A stretch of DNA of 64,000 bases from Coriaria nepalensis (Eukaryota > Streptophyta > Magnoliopsida > Cucurbitales > Coriariaceae): NCBI GenBank assembly GCA_027186245.1, contig CP114495.1:3983001-4047000 (forward strand), written 5' to 3'. Position numbers and translations under genes: made by a program. Shown in pieces: positions 51,900 through 62,770 of the stretch (positions are counted from its first letter, which is position 1; every line of letters begins with the position of its first letter). The notes under the pieces are model-generated. The model saw only the letters and a program-made list of their open reading frames with translations. It had not been told where the DNA came from and ran no database searches.

Positions 51900-52366
51900 A
51901 GTGTCACCACTGGCTTTCATGGTTGACATGTGGACCACTAAGAACTAAACACATGGAAACTACACATGGCATTCCGATCTATTGACTTTCGACCCGCCTC
52001 GTTGACTACATCTTCTGACTCATTGACTTTTAACCTGATCTAAAGACATATTGAGCAAATACAACATAACATGTGTCTCAATCGTATTAAAACACGTCAC
52101 CAATTTAACCCGGCATGACTCGACCCATCGCATTAACTTTTGACCTGACTTGTTGACTTTCGATCCTATCCATAGACACGTGGACCCGTTACAACATGAT
52201 GCATGCTTCAATTGTATTTGAACACGTCGTCGGCTTAACCCTACATCACCTGACCCATCGCGTTAACTCCTAACCTATCCTGTTCATTTAAGAACTGATC
52301 GGGTACAATGTGGACTAATTGTAAAATGACACGTGATCCAATTAGATTTCAACACGTTGATGGTTT
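51900..52366. repeat. CACTA subterminal repeat array, left part
   Basis: Imperfect direct repeats of about 120 bp carry CCCATCGCATTAACTTTTGACC, GACTTGTTGACTTTCG, GACACGTGGACCC and AACACGTC. The array resumes at 54966-55140 (ACCCGCCACATTGCATTAAC, CCGACTCGTTGACT), showing that one array was split by the insertion between. Confidence 0.75.
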
Positions 52367-52619
52367 TGTTGGAAAAGGCATTTCGAAACCATGCAAAAGA
52401 AACGAATAATCAGTCTCAGTGTATAACAAAAATTTTCTAAAAAATATTTTAGCGATCTTTTATGTACATATAAATTAATCATATATTTATACGAAGAGAT
52501 CATACATTTTTCTGTGCGAATCGATCGTTAAGACTCACACTACGATCTCCAAGTCGATCCTCAGCACAATAGGATGTATGTAGGCACGATCTCCAGGTCG
52601 ATCCTAGTGTAGTAATGCT

Positions 52620-52775
52620 GCGGGACAATCCGCTGCTACCACTGCTGCGGCACCATGGGACAGTCCCACAGCTGTTGTTGCTGCAGCGTTGCGGGATAGA
52701 TCCCGCATCTGTTGTTCGCAGCAACGCCGTGGGATAATTCCCATGGCTGGTTGCTCGCAGCGGCAATGCCGCCCC
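52620..52775. repeat. Four tandem GC-rich hairpin units, period about 36 bp
   Basis: Each unit has a short inverted repeat: GCGGGACAATCCGC (52620), ATGGGACAGTCCCAC (52655), GCGGGATAGATCCCGC (52691) and GTGGGATAATTCCCAT (52729). They are separated by GCTGTTGTTGCTGCAGC-like sequence. The block stands out in base composition from the AT-rich element around it and is absent from the related LTR at 6-7.4 kb. The 99-codon frame across it (52799-52500, minus) is a composition artefact. Confidence 0.8.
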
Positions 52776-53070
52776 CATACCATTTGCCGCATGTTTCATT
52801 CATCTCATGTTTTCTTCTTCCTCCTGCCGTGTGGAATTTAAAAAAAATCTAGAAAAACTGTACAAAAAATCCTACGTGACAAATCGGCTTATATAAATCT
52901 AGAGAAAAAAATCGAATAAATTCATAACCCAAAATTATCATATAATTAACGATCAATTATATCAACCATACATTAAAAAAAAAACATAAACATCCATTCA
53001 ACATACATATTGCATACGTATGAAAATGGAAGAATCCAATTCAACAATTAATTTATATATATAAAGACCA

Positions 53071-53081
53071 CTCTGATACCA
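53071..53081 (-). other. Primer-binding site for initiator methionine tRNA
   Basis: The minus strand reads TGGTATCAGAG directly after an LTR-like end. This complements the 3' end of plant initiator tRNA-Met and is the usual copia primer site. Confidence 0.85.
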
Positions 53082-55290
53082 ATTATTGGAAAAAACGGTT
53101 TGAAACAAAAATTTTCTAAAAAATGTTTTAGTGACCCTTTATATACATATAAATTAATCTTACATCTATACGGAGAGATCATACATTTACTTGCGCGAAT
53201 CGATCGTCGAAACTCAAACCACAATCTTACAAGTCGATCCTCAACACAATAGAAAATGTATGAGCACGTATAGATGACAATGTTTTTCTTTTTCTTTTTC
53301 TCTCAGAAAAATCTCTACAAAAAAAAAAAACTCACTTAAATTAAGTAGAATGAGATGTATTTATAGAATTCCATTAAGTATTTTGATTCATTTAAACTCT
53401 TTTAATTAATTGAACTGATAATTCAATCATGATAAGATGATCATAAGATGATATCTTTGATATGATTAAATCTTTTCAAATTTTATTTGAAATAGAAATT
53501 TTATCTATTTTAAATCACATCATCGATTTAATGATATATTTGATAAGATCAAATCTTTCAAATCTTATAAAATAAAATCTTATTTATTTTAAACTATATG
53601 ATTTTTTTGATGATACATTTGATTTAGTCAAACCCATTCAAATATTATTTAAAATAGAATATCATATATTTTAAATAAAAAACATATCTTATTAGAATTT
53701 TAAATTAGTTTCTTAAACTAATCTAAATTGGACTTACATAATCTTAATATTAAATTAATATCTCATACTAATTTAATATAATATATAATATATTTAATTC
53801 AAAATTAAATATATTAGTATTTAATTAAATAATTCCGAATTTCACCATTTAAATACATCTTTTGATTAATTAACACTAATTATCTCATAATTACAAATTT
53901 GCCCCATAAAATTATTTTCTTGCAAATAGGTATTTTTCAACTTTTGTCATTCTTAACCTATGTAGTATTTTATAGAGGCGACCTGAGGACAATAGACCTA
54001 TAATTTCAAGCTCAAATAAATTAGATTATTAATCAAACTTTTTGATCTAAAAAATCTTAATTTATTAATCCCAATATTATTTCACTAAAAATATGAGATT
54101 GCACTCTTACAATTATATAACATATTTTCCGAGCAATCTCTAGTGGTCCATTGATATAATCATTTTATGCATTCAATCCTCCAAAAATTGATTCATAATT
54201 AGAACATATCAAATTTACTATTTTACCCTTTTAATTATCTCTTTATCTTTAAGTACCATTAATTCACTAGTGAACGGTTAATTTATAACTTGATTATAAA
54301 TTTGAGCTCAAAACCATTCAGTTCCAGAATTAACCCTTAAGGGAACCAATATATAATCTTTTATGAAGAAAGTTTGGATTCCATATCTGTAAATCATATT
54401 TTTAACCACCTATCGCAATGAATCTTCAAAACAAAAGTCTTTAATCTGATATACAAACAAATTGTGACGAGTGAATTAAAAGATTCAGTTGACATAAACA
54501 GGAGTTTGTGACTACTAAGGATTCAGATTGATCTGCATATGATCATTGATTGATATGAATTTAATTTTTTATGGTAAACGGTATTTCAATAAAGAATTAA
54601 TTCATATTGAGTCATGTTCTATATAATCCAATTATATAAAATATATTCTCTAAGATGTCTATCTATACCAGTGATCCGGATCTAGATCACATGCATTCAT
54701 AATACTAGTGGATAATATTAGCAACCACTATATTAAAAATTTCATACTTTAATATATTGCAGCCGATTTACTTCATTATCTATAATATTAATTTTCTCGT
54801 ACTAATATAAGATTATAGTCACATTAATGAATTTAGAATTTTATGATATTTATTCATATTATTCGATAATAATACATTCACAATAATTATATATAAAAAA
54901 ATTCACTTTTATTAATTTCATTAAAACAATACTCATTATATATTTTTAAAGCACCATGTCCAACATATTTACCTTGACATGACCCGCCACATTGCATTAA
55001 CTTAGTGACCCGACTCGTTGACTAACTGAACCATACTCATTCGGACTGTCCCTATCATTTGCCACATGGTAGCCCATATTCGTGATCGAACCAACCCAAT
55101 ACATCCAAGTGCGTTCCATCTCATCATTGCCGTGTCGGGATGATATATACTACGATCATGTTAAAGATGACGTGTGAAACCGGTGCAACTAATATATCGC
55201 TGATAATCGTCACCTATAGTCTAAACACAATATGAAATCGAGCTTTTAGGATATTTTTGCTCGTCACTCTTAGATTGAGTTCTTGTAGTG

Positions 55291-57990
55291 ATTGAGGAAA
55301 GTAAATTGTAATGTAATGGTAACAATGTCCTTATCAATAGTTGTTTTCGTTTTTTGATAATATTTCAATTCAATTACAAAAGCAAACAACCCAATTCTTA
55401 ACAAACAAACAAAAAACCCTTCTTAATTTGCACATTCAATCAAGAATTGGTACATTGCGTCACAACTTTTACATGTACGTAGAGACGTAAATAATAGTAG
55501 CAGTGGTAGTAGGGGCATTAAATGCTGAAATTATGCTGCGATTTTATTGTAAAACCCTAACGTGAAACCTGGGTCCAGGTCCCCATATGACCATGCATGG
55601 CCTCACAATACTCCAACAGTACGTGTCGAATCCAACGGCTGGCATTAGTGTTTTCTTTTATCGAAGCACATGCACTTTTTTACGCGGCTTTTCCCTTTTG
55701 CATATTCTACGGTTGCTTATCCCACACGCTCATTATATCTCATATGATATATATCATGAATCTGACGGTGATATGATACTATGAATTGATATTAATTAAT
55801 GATGCTTATTCATATGATATATATCTATAGTATGAATTTGATATTAATTAATGATTATAAAAGACCGAAATATACTTTCAGAATTTTTCATGTTTAGTTT
55901 AGATTCATAGGAGTTTAGAAGTTTAGCTATTAAAATTTTAGTTCCATCACTAGAAAACTGGATGGGGAGAGAGAGAGAGATTAGACAGGTCGGGTCGACG
56001 CTTCTCGTGTTTTGGACAGACATGTTGGAAACTTTAGTGAAGACTTTAGTGAAGACATTGCATTTCTCTATTAGTCTATTAATGACAGGTCATTTATAAC
56101 CCTAATTACGGGTTTAGCGTGTTCTGAATTTAATAGCTAGCTAGCACCTGAATTACGGCATTCCTATCATCTTCATACGACCCGAACCCGACTTGTGTTT
56201 TGATTGAATTACGGCATTCTTATCATCTTCAAGGAATATATATATATATATGTTGGAATATATTTAATAACTATGTAAAAATATCAAATAGTGATTATTA
56301 TATTGAAATATTATAAACTTATTAAGACATTATCTATAAGTGATTGGGTTATTAGATTAAGGCTGCAATTTTCTGTCTCAATAATATCATGCCCTAAAGG
56401 GTGGTTTTCTTTTTTTTCTTTTTTTTTCTTTTTTTTTTTTAAGGTGATGAGGTTAAAGAGATCTCTCATCATGAATCGAAAAAAAAAAAGTCAGCGCTGG
56501 ATATCCGATCACTAATGTAGAACACACCGACTAGTAGAGGGCCACTATATCCGATCGATGCAATCGTTGTTGTGAGATTTGCTCGAGAACAATCTTTATA
56601 AAATACACACACTGGTAAAAGTCAAGAGTCAAATGTTTGAATATTCTTTTGCTCAACGACTGATCTATATATATATATATATAAACACAAAACCCTAGAG
56701 ATGTAAAGGGGATGGGCCACTCTTATGCTTAGACTTTCATTTTTCATTTTCTCTTTTGACAACGTCTAATGTCGGAAACAGATTGCTACATGTAGATATG
56801 TATTTTGTAAGATTCATAACTCTCTCTCTCTCTAGATCTCTGACTTACCTTAATTTGGTTAATATTCATTCACATGGGTTGCACATGTATGTATGCTAAC
56901 ACTAGGTTCTTTTTCTTTTCTCCCCTCAAATCGTACCGTCTACCAAAGATGCACATTTACTTTTCATTCAAAAAAAAAAAAAAAAAATTCACATTTTCCT
57001 GTTGTAATTAAGCTGGTGGGAAGCTTACGTTATGGTCAGCTGATCGATTGACACGTGTGATTGGTGAGAGAATTACAAGAAGAATATTATTACTTATTTG
57101 CAAAAATTACTAATACTTTATATGACATTATGATTTTTAGTGAAAGAAGAACATGATCAATTGAAGTAGTCAGGGGACGCGAATGAACGTGAAACTGTCA
57201 CACTCCTAAACCAAATCCATATGTTTGTGATAATGTTATGAGTATATTACTAAGTCTATGTTAACTTTTAATAAAGGTTCAATTATATATTATTTTATAT
57301 TATCTTTAATGGTTAAGATTCTTTATCAACATTATATGATATAAAATTTATTATATGATTATTATAAATTGTATACCTCACATGAAGAATCATTAGGTTC
57401 TTACCATGAAATTGTAAGGAAATTATTTGTGTAACTGACCTATTATTTTATTTTTATATCATAATGTTTTTAGTAGTGAAGGAATTTTAGAAGGTAGATA
57501 GATGGAGCTTTGATGAACAATTTTTTTTTTAATACCAAAAGGAATTTTAGAATTGCATGTGATTGTACGTTCTATAGGTCACGATTCTTACCATCAAATA
57601 TTATTATAACATGGTTTTTTTTTTTTTGGTGAATTATTGTTTCAAATATTGTGTTATGCTTCTAGAAACAATCATGTTAAGCTAGTTTTAAAAAAGGAGT
57701 ACTATTACTACCTTTTCCACTTCCTTAAAAGTGTTTCAAACCCAGCTACTGTATTCAAGTCTCTATCTAACCGGACTTTGATCACTTGCTCGTCATTTCC
57801 TATATTTTGGCTGCAATAAATTACTTCCATATCTATGTTCTTCGGATACAAATTTGCTTACCTTTTATAAAAAGATAACATTATGATTAACGATTCTGAT
57901 TGAGAATTAATGATAGCTTAACTTTTTTTTTTGCCAATATCGATAGCTTAATTAGAATTTAATAATTACTTATCTATAATCACAATATAC
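55291..57990. other. Intergenic, no gene seen
   Basis: AT-rich sequence with small microsatellites (GA near 55967-55979, TA near 56233-56250 and 56667-56682, CT near 56821-56833) and several T or A homopolymers. No coding or RNA gene was recognised. Confidence 0.4.
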
Positions 57991-57999
57991 GTACGAATC

Positions 58000-58930
58000 A
58001 ATGTACCTTCTCCTATGTCTATATATGACAACGGTGTTAATGAGGGTGACAATCAAGTTATCACCATGTATGTATCGGCACGAGGTAGATGGTGCAGCGG
58101 AGCTCATGTGACCAATTACGATTTGAGCTTGAGCGAGCATAAGAGAGGCTACGTTAGTCCATTATCATAGGAGGAGATACTAATGGACCGATTCAAGTTG
58201 CTCAATTTTGAGTCGGGCAAGACAACATAATTAGAGAAGTATAACATCAACAAAGATCTAATTACTCGATACATGAGTTAATGCCCTAAGTTGATTAGAC
58301 CCCTTAAGAAGGACCTACGTGCAATTTAATCTGTTATTTTAAGCCAACCGCCTAGCTACCCATCTATAGGCTGCCTTAGCTCGGCTTCTTCGGCCAATCT
58401 CAAGTAGCCTAATCGGATGGCATTAGCTTAGTGAAGAACGCATCACTTCGATGCATGCATCATTTAGGTTGTTCTCTTAGATCAATATATTAAAAATTCT
58501 CAATCATGTATATAAACTTTTGTACGGAGCCTTCTATTAATTAAGGAAAGTTCATTTTTCTCATTTCATTCATTCGTTACATGGTATCATAGTGGAAGAG
58601 AAACGAAATTGCAATAACTTGTGCTATTTTTAATATTCGCCTTCCAATTTACCGAAATTATCTTAATTTCAGTCCTCATCATCTAAATGATCACCGAAAT
58701 CCTCGCGAATCAAAGTTTCGCACTTCGACTTCTTCTGTAGCTCATCTATGGCTACTACACTAATAACAACTACATCTAATGGCGCATAATCAATTTCTGT
58801 AGATCCATATCTCAGTCTTATTCCTCAAACTGAAACAAATAATCCTCTTTACATACACCCATCAGATACTCCGAAAATCCAGCTCAGCTATGCATAATAG
58901 TTGGATGGTAATAAAGGAAATTTCTCATTA
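58000..58930 (+). mobile_element. 5' end of a Ty1/copia element (LTR end, primer site, gag start)
   Basis: A primer-binding site TGGTATCATAGTGG (58582-58595), one base off the usual TGGTATCAGAG, follows a probable LTR 3' end (CATTCGTTACA). A gag start at 58748 reads MATTLITTTSNGA, then after a stop SVDPYLSLIPQTETNNPLYI with HPSDTPKIQLSYA and LDGNKGNFSLTI, the N-terminal pattern of copia gag (Retrotran_gag_3 family). In-frame stops follow and the rest of the element is missing. The left LTR boundary is uncertain. Confidence 0.7.
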
Positions 58931-59690
58931 ACTATCAATCCAATGCATTTTTGTAAAGGAGTCCAAGTTTACAAATCACAAACTGGCTTAAGGATCAAAG
59001 TCTGTCTCATCTCTTCTCGTATTTAAGTTTATGAGCTAACTTTTAAAATATTTTATCTTTCTTTTTATTAAAATTATCCCATATTATTTAGGGAGAAAAA
59101 AATCTAGTAAGTTTGTAACTAAATAATTCTCTCTTTCTCTACAAGACATTTTATGGGACAAAATATTTGAATTTTAAAAATTTACTATGATATCAAAATC
59201 AAACCTAAAATAAATAAATATGTTTCAACTCTATTTTATAAAGTGCTCATTACATATTATGTCACTTGTTAAGCTCTCAGAATATCTTCCATTATTTAAG
59301 AAGAAGAAATCTAATTAGTTTGTGATAAAAAAAAAATTCTCTTTTTCTTTACAATATATTTTAGAGGAAGAAATAATTAACTCTAAAAATTTAATAATTT
59401 CTCGTAAACTTTTCAATCTATTTTATTATATGTCTATTCGATGTATAAATGGAACATGGCGAAAAGAGAGGCTGACATAATTGAACAGACTCTTTAATTG
59501 TCCTTTTTTTTTGTTGAAAAAAAATAACATATTCAATTTTTTTTTCTTTTGTTCTTTCTTGTTTCTGATAATATTAAATTTAATTTATTGATATCTAAAT
59601 AAATATCTATATTATGAAAGAAATACAATTTAAAGAATAAATGCATAATATAATAAATAGTAACAAACAATTGATTTTGAACAATATATT
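58931..59690. other. AT-rich spacer
   Basis: No gene was recognised. Two related phrases (CTCTCTTTCTCTACAAGACATTTTA near 59130 and CTCTTTTTCTTTACAATATATTTTA near 59340) suggest a diverged ~200-bp duplication. Confidence 0.4.
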
Positions 59691-59691
59691 T

Positions 59692-60160
59692 ATTTTTTGA
59701 AGAAATCTGCCCCTTCCTTCGTATCAAAATTTTCTTTTTGAAATTCATCGAACTTTTGATCAATCCATTCTCTAAAAGTGAGAATTTCGTGAGTAGTATA
59801 AAACACAACTATATGCATATCTCTTAATACTAAGAGTTGCAGGTGCATCCATTCCTCAAGCAACCGTAAATTCCCTCATATTTTCTTATATTTGGAAATG
59901 TCAAGTAAAGCATGCCATGTTTAGTAAAACTTACAGCCACAAATTGAAAGGAAATGCTCAAAAGCTGTTAAAAACTAGGTTAATTTTATTAAAATTGTAT
60001 ACTTATATATTGGCGGTTCTAAAAAGAAATGTGATTTATTTCCAAATTAAAAGTGGATTCCCTTTCATTTCAGAAGAACCTTCTAGAAGATAATCCTAAA
60101 AATGGAGGTAAGATAGTATAAGTAGGAAACTGTAGAAAAAAATTGGAAAAAAATTGGATG
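59692..60160 (-). pseudogene. Unrecognised exon remnant, copy R1
   Basis: The minus strand encodes a peptide shared by three local copies, here LLEEWMHLQLLVLRDMHIVV, then THEILTFREWIDQKFDEFQK and ADFFKK before a stop. The flanking 250 bp (to 60160) is also repeated at 61885-62380. I do not recognise the family. Predicted to be soluble, helical and acidic; no motif or catalytic residue is apparent. Confidence 0.6.
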
Positions 60161-60420
60161 CAATTATTATTTCTATAATTGCTAAAGTTGATGTTTATTA
60201 CCTTCGACCACAACTTGCAAATGTTTTTTGTTTCAATAATTAATAATAATAATTAATCAAGGCCCTCAACCTACATACATAAAAGATAATGTTTGTAAAC
60301 TTATTAATATCTAATATGGTGAGCAATTTGATACAAGTAGCTACTATACAAATGTATAGGTTTTGCCTATAGATTTTTTGTTTTTGTTTATTTATTTATT
60401 TATTTTTATTTTTTGTATAT

Positions 60421-61792
60421 AGACTTTTTATTGAACAACTCAAAAAGGCATTCGAGATAGAGCAAAGCCTACATGAACTCGTAGAGGACATAATTTATAT
60501 AGACAAATCAGAATATTTAAAACTAATTGTCTGCATATTCTCCGATTAGACAAATTTTCCCCGCTTAGAGCATTATTATCTATGTCATATTATGGCATTG
60601 GTCTACTCATATCCCTTTTTACCAAATAGAGAGAAATTGTCGCTATATCATAATAAATAATAAATAATAAATTTTGTTCTTTGTCGGCTAAGCTAAGTTT
60701 TCTAAACTCGTTAACGACGATCCGAGTATAAAATTTTACTTTATATTAATTAATTACATAATATAATTATTTTATTATTGTATGGTTCCAATATCAATAT
60801 CATATATCTTTTCAGTAGCATTGTTAGACATGTCACATGGGTAGATAAAACCTTGGTTGGTTGATTGCATGTATGTGTGGAAGACATGCGAAAAGATAGA
60901 ATTCTTATAGAGAATGAGGAAATTCATTTTCTTCGAGTGAGTGTCTCTTACTCGTGAGACAAATGGAAATGAAGTAGTTGAAAATAGTTATATAATATAT
61001 CTTAATTAGCGTGACATGATTCCAGGTGATGATAATAATCCCAACCCATTTTCATGTATTTTCGAAAATCATTCTAATTACAAAGAATTTGAAATTACAG
61101 AGAGAGCCGATACAAATATTTAAAATTTTGCAACTCTCATTACAATTTCAAATTTTTGGTAGTTAGAACGATTGTCAAAAATAATGTGAAAATGAGTTGA
61201 GATTATTATCATCACGAGGAATCATGTCACACCAATTTGGATATATCATATAACGCTTTTCAATTACGTCATTCCGTTTAGTCTCACGAGCGACACACTC
61301 ACTCGAATAAAAAAAATTTCATCATTCTCCATAAGAATTCTATCTTTTCGCATGATTTCAAACAATAAAGGTTTGATGTACCAATGTTGTGTAACAACGC
61401 TATTGAAAAATATATGACTGATATTAGATCCATATGATAAGAAAATTATTATATTATATAACTAATTAATATAATGTAAAATTTTATGCTCAAATTATCC
61501 TCCACGAGTCCAAAAAACTTATTAGCTCAGTCGGTAGAGAAAGAAAACTATAATTAATCTGATATAGTGATTAGTTCTCTCCATTTAATAAAAAATGATA
61601 TAAGTAGACCGATGCTATACTACGATATGGATAATAATGCTCCAAGTGAGAAAAATTCGTCTGATCATAGAATAGGCCGAGAATCAGTTTCAAATCTTCC
61701 GATTTATATAATACATAAGTTATGTCCTCTAAGAGCTCACGTAGACTTTGCTCCGCTTTGAATGCCTGCTTGAGTGGTTCAATAAAAAGTCT
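60421..61792. repeat. Large inverted duplication with coding-derived arms
   Basis: The left arm (60421-about 61105) and right arm (about 61128-61792) are reverse complements of each other, diverged but collinear over roughly 670 bp, with only about 22 bp between them. The inner part is clearest: CATGCGAAAAGATAGAATTC at 60885 against GAATTCTATCTTTTCGCATG ending at 61354. The outer ends are two copies of one exon: plus strand 60421-60657 (RLFIEQLKKAFEIEQSLHEL) and minus strand 61792-61571 (RLFIEPLKQAFKAEQSLREL). A transcript through it would fold into a long hairpin. Confidence 0.85.
61571..61792 (-). pseudogene. Unrecognised exon remnant, copy S1 (last-exon-like)
   Basis: Seventy-three codons open from an AG acceptor-like site (GCATAG|AGAC) to a TAA stop: RLFIEPLKQAFKAEQSLREL, LEDITYVLYKSEDLKLILGL, FYDQTNFSHLEHYYPYRS and a C-terminus LLNGEN. 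Three versions exist locally: this one, an inverted copy at 60421-60657 with one stop, and a degraded copy at 62420-62520. The minus-strand order with R2 just upstream (61885-62380) suggests R and S were consecutive exons of one gene. Family unknown. Confidence 0.55.
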
Positions 61793-61884
61793 CTATGCAA
61801 AAAAGAGAAATTAATTAATTAGTTAATAAAATAAAGAAAAATTGAGTTAAATAAAGTGCATAAGAATTACCTAAATATTATCTT

Positions 61885-62380
61885 GTATTTCTTTTGAAGA
61901 AATCTATCCATTCCTCCATATTAGAATGTCCTTCCTTAAATTCATCGAACTTTTGATCAACCAATTCTCTAAAAGTGCGAATTTCATAGGCAGTAATATA
62001 AGACACAACTATATCAAGTTCTCTTAATACCAAGAGCTGTAGGTGCATTTACATTCCTCAAACAATTGTAGATTTCTTCACATTTTCTTATACTTCGAAA
62101 ATATCGAGTAAAGCAGGTCATGTCTTCTAGTAGAACTTACATGCATAAACCGAAACGAAATGCTTAAAAGTTGATAAAAACTAGATTAAATTTATTAAAA
62201 TTTTATACTTATGCATATGCGGTTCTAAAAAGATATGTGCTTTGTTTCCAAATTTAAGTTGGATTTCCTTTCTTTAAAAAAAAAAACCAATAACCCTAAA
62301 AATGGAGGTAAGATAGTACAAGTAGGAAATTGTAGAAAAAAAAAATTAGAAAACAATTGGAAAAAAATTGGAAAAAAATT
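61885..62380 (-). pseudogene. Unrecognised exon remnant, copy R2
   Basis: The minus strand encodes MHLQLLVLRELDIVVSYITA, then YEIRTFRELVDQKFDEFKEG and HSNMEEWIDFFKRNTR before a stop. Across R1, R2 and R3 the codons for HLQ differ only at silent positions (CTGCAA, CTACAG, CTACAA), which supports a coding origin. A two-base difference just upstream breaks the frame relative to R1. Confidence 0.6.
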
Positions 62381-62389
62381 GGAAACAAA

Positions 62390-62770
62390 TGATTTTCGCC
62401 TAATTTCAAATCTTTCGATTTACATATGTATAAGTTATGTCTTCTAAGAGCTTAGGTAGACTTTGCTATGCTTTGAATGCCTTCTTGAGTTGTTCAATAA
62501 AAATTCTCTATACAAAAAATAGAAAATTAATTAATTAATTAATAAAATAAAGAAAAAACCAACCAATTGAGTTAAATAAAGGAACGACCAAAATATTATT
62601 TTTTTTTTGAAGAAATCTGCCCATTTCTCCATATCAAAATATCTTTTTTAAAATTGATCGAAATTTTCATCAACCTATTCTCTTAAAGTGAGAATTTCAT
62701 AAGTAGTATAAGACACAACTCTATCTAGATTTCTCAATACCAAGAATTGTAGGTGCATCATCTAACTTGG
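62390..62770 (-). repeat. Second unit of a ~0.7-kb tandem duplication (S2 and partial R3)
   Basis: Sequence from about 61685 to 62390 (S1 then R2) is repeated as 62390-62585 (S2, with stops) and 62598-62765 (R3, partial: MHLQFLVLRNLDRVVSYTTY then EWADFF-like KWADFFKK). The shared phrase AAGTTATGTC-TCTAAGAGCT lies at about 61717 and 62434. Confidence 0.75.

Larger units (their letters stand above)
52367..54965 (-). mobile_element. Copia-type LTR-retrotransposon derivative, almost non-coding
   Basis: Outer ends are TGTTGGA at 52367 and TCCAACA at 54965, a perfect inverted terminus. Read on the minus strand, a full-looking 5' LTR runs from 54965 to about 53084. Next come a primer-binding site and a short internal region without gag or pol, then a partial 3' LTR ending at 52367. 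The LTR 3' ends at 53095-53290 and 52430-52620 are direct repeats of each other, and both match the LTR at 5936-7404. Flanks GGTTT (52362-52366) and TATTT (54966-54970) could be a decayed 5-bp target duplication. Confidence 0.75.
49461..55290 (+). mobile_element. CACTA (En/Spm) transposon remnant
   Basis: The right terminus at 55280-55290 is TTCTTGTAGTG, the inverted form of the CACTACAAGAA end of CACTA elements. Inside are pieces of a TNP-type protein with DUF4216-like sequence at about 50080-50560 (YDACTVNNMRWYTKN..., RTQYSGIFL, YRFRYKVQLFKCD), following exons at 49461-49700 and 49796-49960. Read on the plus strand, the C-terminal part continues through several stops to about 50920. A GC-rich subterminal repeat zone covers 51900-55140 and is itself interrupted by an LTR element. 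The left terminus and the main transposase (TNP2 core) are not seen in the window, so the element is 5'-truncated or rearranged. Confidence 0.72.

Noticed and set aside
52500..52799. 99-codon minus-strand frame rich in Ala, Gly, Ser and Arg
   Set aside because: It spans the GC-rich hairpin array of an LTR element. An overlapping frame is equally open, which indicates base composition and not coding.
61523..61540. TAGCTCAGTCGGTAGAG, matching the D-arm/A-box of a tRNA gene
   Set aside because: No acceptor-stem partner, anticodon arm or B-box (GGTTCGANTCC) follows within 80 bp. The stretch is part of the large inverted duplication.
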